Below, in pieces: positions 1 through 8,692 of a stretch of 64,000 nt of DNA (position 1 is its first letter; each line of letters starts with the position of its first letter). The position numbers were made by a program, and so were the translations under genes. The DNA lies in contig JACKAO010000002.1 of the NCBI GenBank assembly GCA_020635035.1, positions 62,001-126,000 of the forward strand, in the 5' to 3' direction. This DNA is from Calditrichia bacterium (lineage in GTDB: Bacteria > Calditrichota > Calditrichia > Calditrichales > J004). The notes under the pieces were generated by a model. That model was not told where the DNA came from. It saw only the letters and a list, made by a program, of their open reading frames with translations, and did no database searches.

Positions 1-1244
1 AGGCTGCCGTCGGCAATTAAACTATAAAAATAAACACCGCTGCTCAGTCCTGTGGCGCTGAAACGCACCTGGTGACTGCCAATGTTTTGCAGTCCCTGTG
101 CAAGATGCGAAACAAGTCTTCCACTGATATCATAAACATTTAAAGTAATATTCGCCCTGTCCTGTAGTGTATAACGAATAGTTGTTTCAGGATTAAACGG
201 ATTAGGATAATTTTCTTCCAGGCGGAAATGCTGCGCAACATTATTTTCAGGATTATCTATTGCAGTAATATTTGCCAGACTTACTGACGCTACACTGTTT
301 ACGCCCATTAAAGTAACCAGGCTGTTACGGGTGCTGTCATAATCAATTGATGCCGACGCGTTAATATTATTGCTGATTGTTGTGCCATTATATGCCAGGA
401 GCAAAGGCTCTGATGCAGCACCCAATGAATGAAATGTTACTGTTCCCAGTTGATCTTCTGTATAGCTGAAAACCCGGATAGTGTTGAGTGAAGCATTTGC
501 TCCGGCAAGGTAGTTTTTTCCGCCAAGTGTAAAGTATTTAATAAATGATCCCTGTGCTGGTGACAATAAAGAATCCGGGACATTAACAATAACTGTCCCG
601 TCGTTTGTAATCAGACGGGCCGGGGGATTCGTTGTTCCAGCGCCGTTAATCCAAAGATTACCCCCTGGGGTCACCGGAGAAATAGCCATACGTGCACTGT
701 TAATCGATGGCACATCAATTTTAGAATCAAACTCAATATTTCCATCGGCATCACCGCGCAGTACCAGTATTTTGTCCGTGTTAAATCCTGATGAATAGAG
801 ATACAAATTTTCTCCGGAACCAACAGCTGTAAACGAGTCACCATAGCGTTCTTCGAATACATTTTCATAAACAACTTCAGGAGTAAGAAACTCTTCCTGG
901 TAGCGGTAAATCTTGAACTTGTTTCCTGCAACTGCCAGGTTACAGACGTAAATATAACCATCGTCCGCCACTTCAATCTGGTTGATCGGGTAAGTACCTT
1001 CCTTTATGTCGGCTGTATTCATCTGATCAAGACTATCGCCGGTTTCTCCCGACAAGACAAAAATATTTGTTCCGGTATAACGTGTCGCAATAAGAACATG
1101 ATCAGTTGCCGGATTGTAGGCAAGATCACGCGTTAAATCGTTCGCCGGATCGATAAACTGGTAGCTTGTCCAATTTGCTACATATTGCGCTGAAAGCAGC
1201 TGAACAAAAAAGAACACACTGAGAAAAAAGAATTTTTTTTGCAT
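1..1244 (-). CDS. Secreted protein with sorting domain, C-terminus cut by window edge
   Basis: The reading frame is open from an ATG at 1244 to the window edge, so the last few codons are missing. Residues 1-19 form a signal peptide (MQKKFFFLSVFFFVQLLSAQ). The middle has repeated short blade-like stretches (for example YNPATDHVLIATRY and INQIEVADDGYIYVCN) that suggest a beta-propeller, but I cannot name the family. The C-terminus carries the sorting-domain signature ENYPNPFNPETTIRYTL followed by VYDISGRLV and SGVYFYSL, as in type IX-like secretion cargo. It is the last visible gene of the leftward operon headed by the TonB receptor, 23 bp after the GHL10 lipoprotein. It is probably a surface-anchored or released protein of the same glycan system; its precise function is unknown. 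Confidence 0.85.
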   Translation of the reverse strand, partial: MQKKFFFLSVFFFVQLLSAQYVANWTSYQFIDPANDLTRDLAYNPATDHVLIATRYTGTNIFVLSGETGDSLDQMNTADIKEGTYPINQIEVADDGYIYVCNLAVAGNKFKIYRYQEEFLTPEVVYENVFEERYGDSFTAVGSGENLYLYSSGFNTDKILVLRGDADGNIEFDSKIDVPSINSARMAISPVTPGGNLWINGAGTTNPPARLITNDGTVIVNVPDSLLSPAQGSFIKYFTLGGKNYLAGANASLNTIRVFSYTEDQLGTVTFHSLGAASEPLLLAYNGTTISNNINASASIDYDSTRNSLVTLMGVNSVASVSLANITAIDNPENNVAQHFRLEENYPNPFNPETTIRYTLQDRANITLNVYDISGRLVSHLAQGLQNIGSHQVRFSATGLSSGVYFYSLIADGS

Positions 1245-1267
1245 TTTGTACTCCCGGTTTGAATACA

Positions 1268-2443
1268 TCATTGCTGAGTATATTTTGTTTTTACAGGTAA
1301 TTTTGCCGGTTTTTTATAATAGGTATCCTTAAGCAGCCTGGCCAGCTGATCATTGTTTTTTCTTAATCCTTCATAAAAAAAGAACACTTCTCCATTAACA
1401 CCGTGTTCACGGTTATATTTAAGGGCCTGAACAAGGTAATCCGGCTCAATGAGATAATCAGAAACTTTCATCAAAATGCCGGGATAAATGATATTTACAT
1501 CTTCTGTTAAACCGACATGTGCAGGACGCTGGGAATCGAACAGGGTTTGGTACCTGTCCAGTGTATAACGATAGTGCTGCGGAAATACAAGATCAGCATG
1601 TTTTTCCTTTATCCACGCCGGCCAATCCTGCAGATATTGTTCATATGCCCAGGGATGTATGCTGGGCGACCATGTTACAAGAACATCTTTATCAATAGAT
1701 TTAACCGTATCATACATTTTCCCGGCAAAGGTATTTAATTTTTCAGCCCGCCAGCGCAGCCAGTCCGGATCTTTTGAATATTGTGGCGGCTCCTGCCCCT
1801 GATGCTCTGCTGCATACAATTCTCTTGTATAATCAGAATAACCGCCTTCCGATGGCTGTGCGGGTAAACGGTCATCGCCCTGAACACCATCCACTTTATA
1901 GTTTTTGACAACTTCTGAGACAAGGTCCAGCATGAATTGCTGCACTTCGGGATGATAGGCATTCATCCATTCGAAACCGTTTTTTGTAAGTAATTTTCCG
2001 CTCGAATCACGGGCAGCCCAATGCGGTTTTGCTTTTAGTAAATGCCCGCCGTTTTCTTTATAGGACGATGAAAATCCAAATTCAAACCAGGCAATAACAG
2101 CAATATTATATTTATGTGCTTCTTCAATAACTTCTGCCAAAGGATCATGTGATTGCTGCAGGGTGTCTATCGGAATGTGAAACATGCTGTCCATGACAGC
2201 GCTTCGGTAAAGAGTCATTCCTTTATTCCACACAACAGGACAAACCATATTAAAATTATTTTCAGCTAAAAAACGCATAGCTTCTGCAATGTTTTCCCGG
2301 CTGTCCATCACCTTGCTGTCTACATTTGTAAGCCATACCCCGCGTAACTCAGTCGATCTAATTTTTTCAGGTTGATTACAGGCAAAAAAGAGTACCGAAA
2401 TTATTGTATAAAACAGGCAACGAATCATTTTAAATATCATCAT
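1268..2443 (-). CDS. GHL10-family glycoside hydrolase lipoprotein (DUF187 type)
   Basis: Residues 1-22 are a lipoprotein signal ending in lipobox LFFAC with Cys22, so the enzyme is probably membrane-anchored. The rest matches the glycosyl-hydrolase-like 10 family (TIM barrel): ELRGVWLTNVDSKV near residue 32, IAWFEFGF near 118, the VDGVQGDDRLP motif with Asp190/Asp191 where family members carry catalytic acids, and a C-terminal GEVFFFYEGL. Known GHL10 members include E. coli DigH, which cuts denuded peptidoglycan glycan strands; the substrate here is not known. The start at 2443 overlaps the upstream FAD gene by 14 bp; an ATG at 2428 starts just after that stop codon and still gives a full signal peptide, so it is equally likely. 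A paralogue lies at 18088-19986 on the other arm of the locus. Confidence 0.88.
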   Translation of the reverse strand: MMIFKMIRCLFYTIISVLFFACNQPEKIRSTELRGVWLTNVDSKVMDSRENIAEAMRFLAENNFNMVCPVVWNKGMTLYRSAVMDSMFHIPIDTLQQSHDPLAEVIEEAHKYNIAVIAWFEFGFSSSYKENGGHLLKAKPHWAARDSSGKLLTKNGFEWMNAYHPEVQQFMLDLVSEVVKNYKVDGVQGDDRLPAQPSEGGYSDYTRELYAAEHQGQEPPQYSKDPDWLRWRAEKLNTFAGKMYDTVKSIDKDVLVTWSPSIHPWAYEQYLQDWPAWIKEKHADLVFPQHYRYTLDRYQTLFDSQRPAHVGLTEDVNIIYPGILMKVSDYLIEPDYLVQALKYNREHGVNGEVFFFYEGLRKNNDQLARLLKDTYYKKPAKLPVKTKYTQQ

Positions 2444-4430
2444 TTAAGGTTAACGTAAATTTATTAAATGGCTCAAATGCGCGGTCAGTCATTATCGCAA
2501 ATTCTCGTCTTGAAACGAGTGTATCCGCATCAAATTTTTCTCCTTTGATCCAGTAAAGTGCTCCTTTGGTTTTGAAATAGCAAATTATTGAAAATTCCGG
2601 ATCATCTTCTGAAATATCAGAAAAAGGGGATGTTTTGTAATTTTCTCCAGTATCAGTGATAAAACTTTTGAACATGTATAGCAGTCGGCGACGAGAGACC
2701 GGCACATCTGTCTGCAGATCAACCGAAATTGTTTTGTTGAATAAAATCCGGATGGCATTAGCTGTTTCTGCATAAGTAACCGTCTTATCAGGATAAATAT
2801 ATGTGCGGTTTGCCCAACCTTCCGGTACCCCTTCACCCTGAATTAGCCCGCATAAACCAATCCGTTGAAGTTCCTGGAAACCAACATCACCGGGCTGGAT
2901 ATCCACAAAGGGTAGCAACCACATGTTTGCATCCAGTAAAATCTGCTGCAGTTCGCGGATATTTATATTTTCGGAAGGTGTTTTTTGTTTTACACAGAGT
3001 GCGGCGGCGGCACCGGTAGCCTGACCAATCTGCATGACAACCGGCTGCAACCGGGTGGCTCCATTAACAATATGAGTTACAGAAATGCTTTTTTCTGCAG
3101 CAAGAATTCCCTGTTTTTCGTTTGGTATTAAACAACCGAAGGGAACCGAAAAGCTTGGTATTCGGGGGAACGTTTCAGCTTCCGGCAGGCTCCCTTCGGC
3201 ATGATGATGATCAATCGGGTAATCTCCCACTGCGATGGCCTGCTGATAATACGGACGCTTTGATTCAGCATGCGGTTTTTCAATATCATGCACATTTAGA
3301 TACACTTTTCCGTTAACGCGGCGGCTCTCCCGAACATAAGGTTTTAGGGGAAGATTATCTTCTGTAAGGAATTCTTCTGTATCGATGCCATAATTTTTTA
3401 AACCCAGTTCTGTCTGCATAAAATATACAAATCCGAGCGTGTATTGCTTCGCTTTCCGGAGATGTTCTGCTCTTCCGGCGCGGTCTTTTTCAATAAGAGC
3501 CCCGTTGTAATCATTTCCTTTTTTGGGCCAGTTAATCATGTATTTATTGTTTGGCAGCCGGCCATACTGCATCATTTTTGTGGCATCAATAAGGGAACCG
3601 GATTCTGTTTTGTAATTGCATGATCCCCTGTAAAAGGAAGGATCATAACCCGCCGGCTTTTCAATTGTTTTATTTGCACCCGGACCATAGTCTTTAAGAA
3701 TGGCGACAAAGGTTAAATCCTGCACACATGAATCGGATTTTTCCGGGGCATACTTTTCAGAACTTTCTTTGCGGCTTTCACGACCAGACCTGTAAGGGCA
3801 GCCTGCCATCTTAAGAACATCACCCCATTCGGTTGCATCAATTGTTATTTCAGCTGTTATGTCAAGTTTATCCCCATTTTCATTTGAAAACTCAACGCCT
3901 GAAACCCTGTTATTTTTAACAAATACTTTAACCGGCCAAAAACTTTTTATTAACCTAATTTGGGGGTATTCAGCAATCCAATCATGCAAAATACGATTGG
4001 CAACCGATGGTTCGAAATGTGTATTGCTCACCCATCCTGTCTCCAGGTTTTCCGACCCACCATAATAATCATATAACTTTTGGCGAAACTCGCCCCATAA
4101 ACCGGATGGCAGTTTATGATTGCCATCAATTGCACTTACTCCCGCGGCACTTAACATACCGCCAAGCCAGTCTGTTTCTTCAACAAGTATAACTTCAGTA
4201 TTTAATCTCGCTGCCTGGATAGCAGCACAAACACCACTAACCCCGCCACCAACAACCAGTATATCTGCAGTAATCGTTTGAAACTCCTTTTCCATTATGA
4301 ATAATTTTGTCTGATGATTTTGAATGTCGCTGCTAACACCGGATGATTTTAAGATAAGCAGAAAACATAAACCGAGCAGTAATTTTAATGCCAATGATAC
4401 CCGCTCCTGTTCAGGTATTATTAGAATCAT
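2430..4430 (-). CDS. FAD-dependent oxidoreductase (FAD_oxidored / xanthan-lyase-associated type)
   Basis: A Rossmann FAD-binding site is visible at residues 56-66 (DILVVGGGVSG) followed by EVILVEETDWLGGMLSAAG, typical of secreted or periplasmic FAD-dependent oxidoreductases of the FAD_oxidored family found in polysaccharide loci. IGQATGAAAALCV further on is the second FAD-contacting segment. The last ~130 residues (GWANRTYIYPDKTVTYAETANAI...SRREFAIMTDRAF) resemble an SLH-like helical repeat. The N-terminus has a hydrophobic stretch (residues 12-27) that may be a signal peptide; the alternative start Met46 (4295) would give a cytoplasmic protein. It lies 14 bp after the PorV-like gene and overlaps the GHL10 start, so it is co-transcribed. 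The substrate is unknown; the family name does not prove lyase activity. Confidence 0.85.
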   Translation of the reverse strand: MILIIPEQERVSLALKLLLGLCFLLILKSSGVSSDIQNHQTKLFIMEKEFQTITADILVVGGGVSGVCAAIQAARLNTEVILVEETDWLGGMLSAAGVSAIDGNHKLPSGLWGEFRQKLYDYYGGSENLETGWVSNTHFEPSVANRILHDWIAEYPQIRLIKSFWPVKVFVKNNRVSGVEFSNENGDKLDITAEITIDATEWGDVLKMAGCPYRSGRESRKESSEKYAPEKSDSCVQDLTFVAILKDYGPGANKTIEKPAGYDPSFYRGSCNYKTESGSLIDATKMMQYGRLPNNKYMINWPKKGNDYNGALIEKDRAGRAEHLRKAKQYTLGFVYFMQTELGLKNYGIDTEEFLTEDNLPLKPYVRESRRVNGKVYLNVHDIEKPHAESKRPYYQQAIAVGDYPIDHHHAEGSLPEAETFPRIPSFSVPFGCLIPNEKQGILAAEKSISVTHIVNGATRLQPVVMQIGQATGAAAALCVKQKTPSENINIRELQQILLDANMWLLPFVDIQPGDVGFQELQRIGLCGLIQGEGVPEGWANRTYIYPDKTVTYAETANAIRILFNKTISVDLQTDVPVSRRRLLYMFKSFITDTGENYKTSPFSDISEDDPEFSIICYFKTKGALYWIKGEKFDADTLVSRREFAIMTDRAFEPFNKFTLTLNDDI

Positions 4431-4444
4431 ATAACCTGGTTTTT

Positions 4445-5440
4445 TTAAAAACTTAACGCAAACGAAATATATTGAACATTGGTTAAGCGTCCAAAATCAG
4501 CATAGGCGTAATCAACCAGAATATTTTTATAGATTAGGCCTGCTCCGAAAGATGGTCCCCCTTCGGAATCACCAATAAACAACTGGCGATAACCTGCCCT
4601 TAAAAAATAGCGGTTTTGCAAACCGTATTCCGCTCCGACATTGGCATAGTTATTATAATTATTGGGATAAATAAAATCTGATGTAAGTAAAATCTTGTGA
4701 TTTTCCGTTTTGATTACATCATATCCGGCACCAAAGCGGAAAGTAACCGGTAACTCCCAGGATCGGGTGATCTGGTAGGCGATGATACCATCGTTGTTTC
4801 CATCAACCTGCGGATCAGGATCAAAACGGATTGCCGCATCCGGTCCCTGCAGCTGCATACTTGTTCCAAAATTGGAGATACTCATACCAATAACAAGCGG
4901 ATCATAAGGCGTCTGATAGGTAATTCCTAAATCCACAGCAATGGCAGATGCATTCATATTCCATAATCCTGAATGGATATATTTAAAAGTTGCACCAATG
5001 TTAAAGCGTTGAGTAATGCTGCGGCTGTAGCTTAAACCGATCATCATTTCCTGAACTGTAAACAATTCACCCGTTCCTTCCGGACGCAGTTCGGTAGTGA
5101 CTTCCATCTCACCGGAATTAAGTACATAGGCAACGGCAGCCACATTTCCCATGCTGCCAAGATTAAACATAACCGCTCCATAATTAAGCGTGATACCCGC
5201 GAGCCAGGAAATATTATTAAAATATGCCTGATTGTTCGGGACATTTACCCCGAGTGCCGGATTCCAGTATAATGCAGACAGATCAAGGCCGCTTGTCACT
5301 CCGCTTTCGCCCATAGATACTGCCCTGCCACCTACACCAATCTGTAAAAAATTACCCGCAGTTGTTCCCACTTTTGATTGAGCATTTACCAGCGCCGTCA
5401 GAAATACAATCGTTAATACGGCTTTTAACAGGATTTTCAT
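4445..5440 (-). CDS. PorV/PorQ-family outer-membrane beta-barrel protein
   Basis: The protein starts with a signal peptide (MKILLKAVLTIVFLTALVNAQ) and continues with the PorV-type opening KVGTTAGNFLQIGVGGRAVSMGESG, an N-terminal hatch segment with LYWNPALG, then alternating beta strands ending in an aromatic C-terminus (YISFALSF). PorV-like proteins form FadL-fold barrels that shuttle cargo in type IX secretion, although many paralogues lie outside secretion loci. I place the start at ATG 5440; the frame also has a TTG at 5446, and AAGAAAGG upstream acts as ribosome site. It is the third gene of the leftward operon, directly after the Asp-rich secreted protein, and may be the dedicated surface-translocation partner of that protein or of the sorted protein at the operon end. 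Confidence 0.85.
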   Translation of the reverse strand: MKILLKAVLTIVFLTALVNAQSKVGTTAGNFLQIGVGGRAVSMGESGVTSGLDLSALYWNPALGVNVPNNQAYFNNISWLAGITLNYGAVMFNLGSMGNVAAVAYVLNSGEMEVTTELRPEGTGELFTVQEMMIGLSYSRSITQRFNIGATFKYIHSGLWNMNASAIAVDLGITYQTPYDPLVIGMSISNFGTSMQLQGPDAAIRFDPDPQVDGNNDGIIAYQITRSWELPVTFRFGAGYDVIKTENHKILLTSDFIYPNNYNNYANVGAEYGLQNRYFLRAGYRQLFIGDSEGGPSFGAGLIYKNILVDYAYADFGRLTNVQYISFALSF

Positions 5441-5471
5441 ACTCAATGCCTTTCTTATTGAAATGTCTTGT

Positions 5472-8400
5472 TTAATTTATGATTACAAATTTACCAATGT
5501 ATTCACCTATACCCGGTGCATCCACGTGATATATGTATAAACCAAAGGCTACTTCCAGACCATCTTTGCTCAGGAGGTCCCATCGCAGTGTACCGTTTTC
5601 TTCACCACTATGCTGTAATTTGCGGACGGGGAATCCATTAACAGTATAAATACGCACTTCACATTCAGATGGCAGATTAATAAACCTGATGAAACGTTCA
5701 CCACGGCCACTTAAAGATGGCTGTTTTTCAAATATAGAAGAAACAACATAGGGGTTAGGTACTACCCGTATTTTTTTCAATGAATTTTCAGAAAGATTCT
5801 CAATTTTAGCCGGTTGAATGGTTTTAAACTTAAAAGCATCTTTTTCTGTAAATGGAATCTTGTTGATCACATAAAATTTATCACCGGATTGTGGTGTTAT
5901 CCATTCCGATTCAGGTAACGGATTTCCTGCTTCATCTGTTGCACCGGCAAGGAAACAAATCCAGGAACGGTTATAAATTGTGCGTGAAGGATCACGTTTA
6001 TAGACCAATCCAAACCACTCACCTTCAACATCAAGCCTGCCGTTGTCATTTTTTTCCTTGATATAGCACTGCAATCTTTCACCGGTACCATACTCATATA
6101 CAGTAAAATTTGTTTTTATATTTTGTGTACCGGCATTATTTGTAAAAGCTGAATCCAGAATGGCATTTGTGTCACCAAATTCAACTACAAAAGAAACAGG
6201 CTCAACAACTTCAGGGTTCAGAGTGAATGTCATATTGGTTTGTGCGTCTTCAGCCCAGTAACTCTCTGTATCAGAGTTTTCCGGGATAAACTTATCGAAG
6301 TAGGGGTATTGATTGTTGAAGAAAAGAACAAAGCCTTCATCTAAAAATTCCTGGCTCCACTCATTATTATACACACCATTGGCAGGATTACGCGGTAGTG
6401 CCTGCTGATTAACGATTGTATCATTCAGTGTTTCATTCACAAGTGTGAAAGCACTGGTTACCGGCTCGATAACTGTAGCACCGGGAACGGTTGTAAACGA
6501 TACTTTATAATCGGCATCTTTCAGGAGTTCCGCGCTGATAATCTCTATGGAAACCGAACCTGTCGAGACACCTTCTTCATGGTTTAAAACACCTTCCACA
6601 TCGGCCGAACCGGGAGCAAGATCCAATGGAAAAGGATTAGGCGTAACAACAGCGGTATTGGGATCCATCGTCTTTATTTCGCCACCCTGAAGTGTTATCG
6701 AGGCGGGAGACTCACTTGGTGTAATCGGGAATAATAACTCAGTGTCCGATAAACCGCGGTCATAAAAATCCACATCATAACCCTTGTCGTAAGCCGTTAC
6801 TGCATAATAATACGTCCTTCCATTGATTACATCTGTGTCAATAAAGTAATGCTGCAACCCGGTATCATCACCCATGTAATAATGAATGCCAACCGGAGCA
6901 TCTATTTCCTGGCCAAACTGCAGGGGATGTGGTCCGGTTAAACCATTGGCAAGATCAAATTGCGCGATAGGCTTTTTAAAAACAGGATTTCCACGGGAAT
7001 CAGTAATGTCATCCGGTTCAAGAAAATTGGGTTCGGTTGATTTGTAAATACGGTAACCTTCAAAATCCTGCCCGTAAACCGGATCGCGGCTGAACTCTGC
7101 AAGATCATCCCAGATAAGAGTAACTTTTCCATCCCCGGCAATAGCTTTAAGTTTGGGTTGGCGCGGAGGTTTGGCAAAGCGGTAATCCGAATCATAAATA
7201 CGCTGTGCTACCCGCGAAGTCTGGAAAAGTGATATTTCATCCAGACCAAAAACAAAACAGGTTGAAAAGCGTTCCGTCTCGCGGGGTGCAAGGTTAAAAG
7301 GTCCGCTGCCAAAAATCCAGTATTGGTTTACATTCTGCTGCGGGACTGTGAAATAACCGGGCTGAATGCGCGACCACATATTGTCTTCATCCGTAACCAG
7401 AACGCTGCCAAAAAGCGGGGCTGTAAAACTTGTAAGACCAACCTGGTCGCTCTCGTCGTTATCAAGACGTCCAAAATTTGGCTCGCCCTGATCCGGAATG
7501 CCATTTCCTTCACCTTCATCAGGACCGGGATAGCCTTCATCCAAAGGTCCGGAACCATCTTTACCGACATCATGCAAAGTTACGTTCCAGTCACCATCTT
7601 CATCGGCAGCAAAGTGCTCTTTCGGTTCGCCGTAAATACCAACCGGACCAAAAATCATCGATTCTCCCGGAACCACCGTGTTGGAACGGCTTTCATCCGT
7701 CAATCCGTCATCATCATTGTCAATTCCGTCATTATCAATACCTGGTGATTCCAGGAATTTCCAGCCAATGTATCCCGGGGGGATTTCACGAAATTTCTGC
7801 CAGACCCCAATATTATCATGGTCCCAGCCATAAACAAGATCCTGCGAAGCATCGAATGCTGCGTCATCATCTCTTGAACCACGACCGCCAACACCTATAT
7901 CACCATATCCGCCAAAGAAAATGCTATCCGATGAAACATTGTAATCATGGGATCCTGCATTTGACACCTGGTAATGGATAAAGATAATATCCTTGGCCAA
8001 AGGATGGGCCCACTGGAACAAGCGTGTTTCAACCTGAACTCCCAGACCACGACGAGATGAATCTTCCGGATAAGGGTAGAACTGAAATTCCTTGTTATAG
8101 GCATCATCCATTACATAGACGACTTCCTGATCGGCATTAAACTGGTTCAAACCGAAGTAACCGTTCCATTTGCCGTCCCATGTTGCATCTTTACCCGGCC
8201 AGCTAAAAGGCCATGAATTCGGATTCAGACTGTTGGCAATATCATCCTGTAAATCATTCAGGTATCCTGCCAGCGGCTGGAATGCATACTGGATATTTGT
8301 AACCGGATCAATTTCACTGCCTGCGCCGCCGGGATCACGGTAGCCATCAGAAATGATATAAACATATTTGCCGCTTTTATCTTTTACGCGTGCACCAATA

Positions 8401-8681
8401 AATCCGGTCATTTCATGAATATGATCGTGCCCTGTTCCGCGCGGCCAGACACCACCGCCGCCGCTGGCAACATCACTGTCGTTACCACGGCCAATTGTAC
8501 CATAATTTGTAACATCCGTCGATACCTGGTTGGCACCAATAATAACAATGCGCTTCATCGTGGGATCACTTTTTTGCGGATCGATAAAAATGTCTGCGTC
8601 CTGCGCAAAAACCGTCATTGCCAAAGCCAATAAGAAAACCGATACTATTAAAATGCTTTTCATTTTGGAGTACATTTGCAA
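5472..8681 (-). CDS. Large secreted protein with Asp-rich calcium-type repeats, Fn3-like domain and C-terminal sorting/FlgD-like domain
   Basis: A signal peptide is present (MKSILIVSVFLLALAMTVFAQ, best start 8663; the frame begins at 8681). At about residues 310-410 there are thrombospondin-type-3-like Asp/Asn-rich runs (GIDNDGIDNDDDGLTDE; DEDGDWNVTLHDVGKDG) likely to bind calcium. Residues ~510-650 look like a fibronectin-III module (KLKAIAGDGKVTLIWDD, YRIYKSTEPNF, YYYAVTAYDKGYD). The C-terminus (VRVVPNPYVV, FINLPSECEVRIYTVNG, WDLLSKDGLEVAFGLYIYHV) is a sorting or FlgD-Ig-like domain in a variant form. The gene starts 11 bp after the TonB receptor stop codon and is followed by a PorV gene. 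No SusD homologue is present; this protein occupies that position in the operon and could be the surface substrate-binding or structural partner of the receptor. The function is inferred from position only. Confidence 0.82.
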   Translation of the reverse strand: MQMYSKMKSILIVSVFLLALAMTVFAQDADIFIDPQKSDPTMKRIVIIGANQVSTDVTNYGTIGRGNDSDVASGGGGVWPRGTGHDHIHEMTGFIGARVKDKSGKYVYIISDGYRDPGGAGSEIDPVTNIQYAFQPLAGYLNDLQDDIANSLNPNSWPFSWPGKDATWDGKWNGYFGLNQFNADQEVVYVMDDAYNKEFQFYPYPEDSSRRGLGVQVETRLFQWAHPLAKDIIFIHYQVSNAGSHDYNVSSDSIFFGGYGDIGVGGRGSRDDDAAFDASQDLVYGWDHDNIGVWQKFREIPPGYIGWKFLESPGIDNDGIDNDDDGLTDESRSNTVVPGESMIFGPVGIYGEPKEHFAADEDGDWNVTLHDVGKDGSGPLDEGYPGPDEGEGNGIPDQGEPNFGRLDNDESDQVGLTSFTAPLFGSVLVTDEDNMWSRIQPGYFTVPQQNVNQYWIFGSGPFNLAPRETERFSTCFVFGLDEISLFQTSRVAQRIYDSDYRFAKPPRQPKLKAIAGDGKVTLIWDDLAEFSRDPVYGQDFEGYRIYKSTEPNFLEPDDITDSRGNPVFKKPIAQFDLANGLTGPHPLQFGQEIDAPVGIHYYMGDDTGLQHYFIDTDVINGRTYYYAVTAYDKGYDVDFYDRGLSDTELLFPITPSESPASITLQGGEIKTMDPNTAVVTPNPFPLDLAPGSADVEGVLNHEEGVSTGSVSIEIISAELLKDADYKVSFTTVPGATVIEPVTSAFTLVNETLNDTIVNQQALPRNPANGVYNNEWSQEFLDEGFVLFFNNQYPYFDKFIPENSDTESYWAEDAQTNMTFTLNPEVVEPVSFVVEFGDTNAILDSAFTNNAGTQNIKTNFTVYEYGTGERLQCYIKEKNDNGRLDVEGEWFGLVYKRDPSRTIYNRSWICFLAGATDEAGNPLPESEWITPQSGDKFYVINKIPFTEKDAFKFKTIQPAKIENLSENSLKKIRVVPNPYVVSSIFEKQPSLSGRGERFIRFINLPSECEVRIYTVNGFPVRKLQHSGEENGTLRWDLLSKDGLEVAFGLYIYHVDAPGIGEYIGKFVIIN

Positions 8682-8692
8682 GCGTCCTTCAA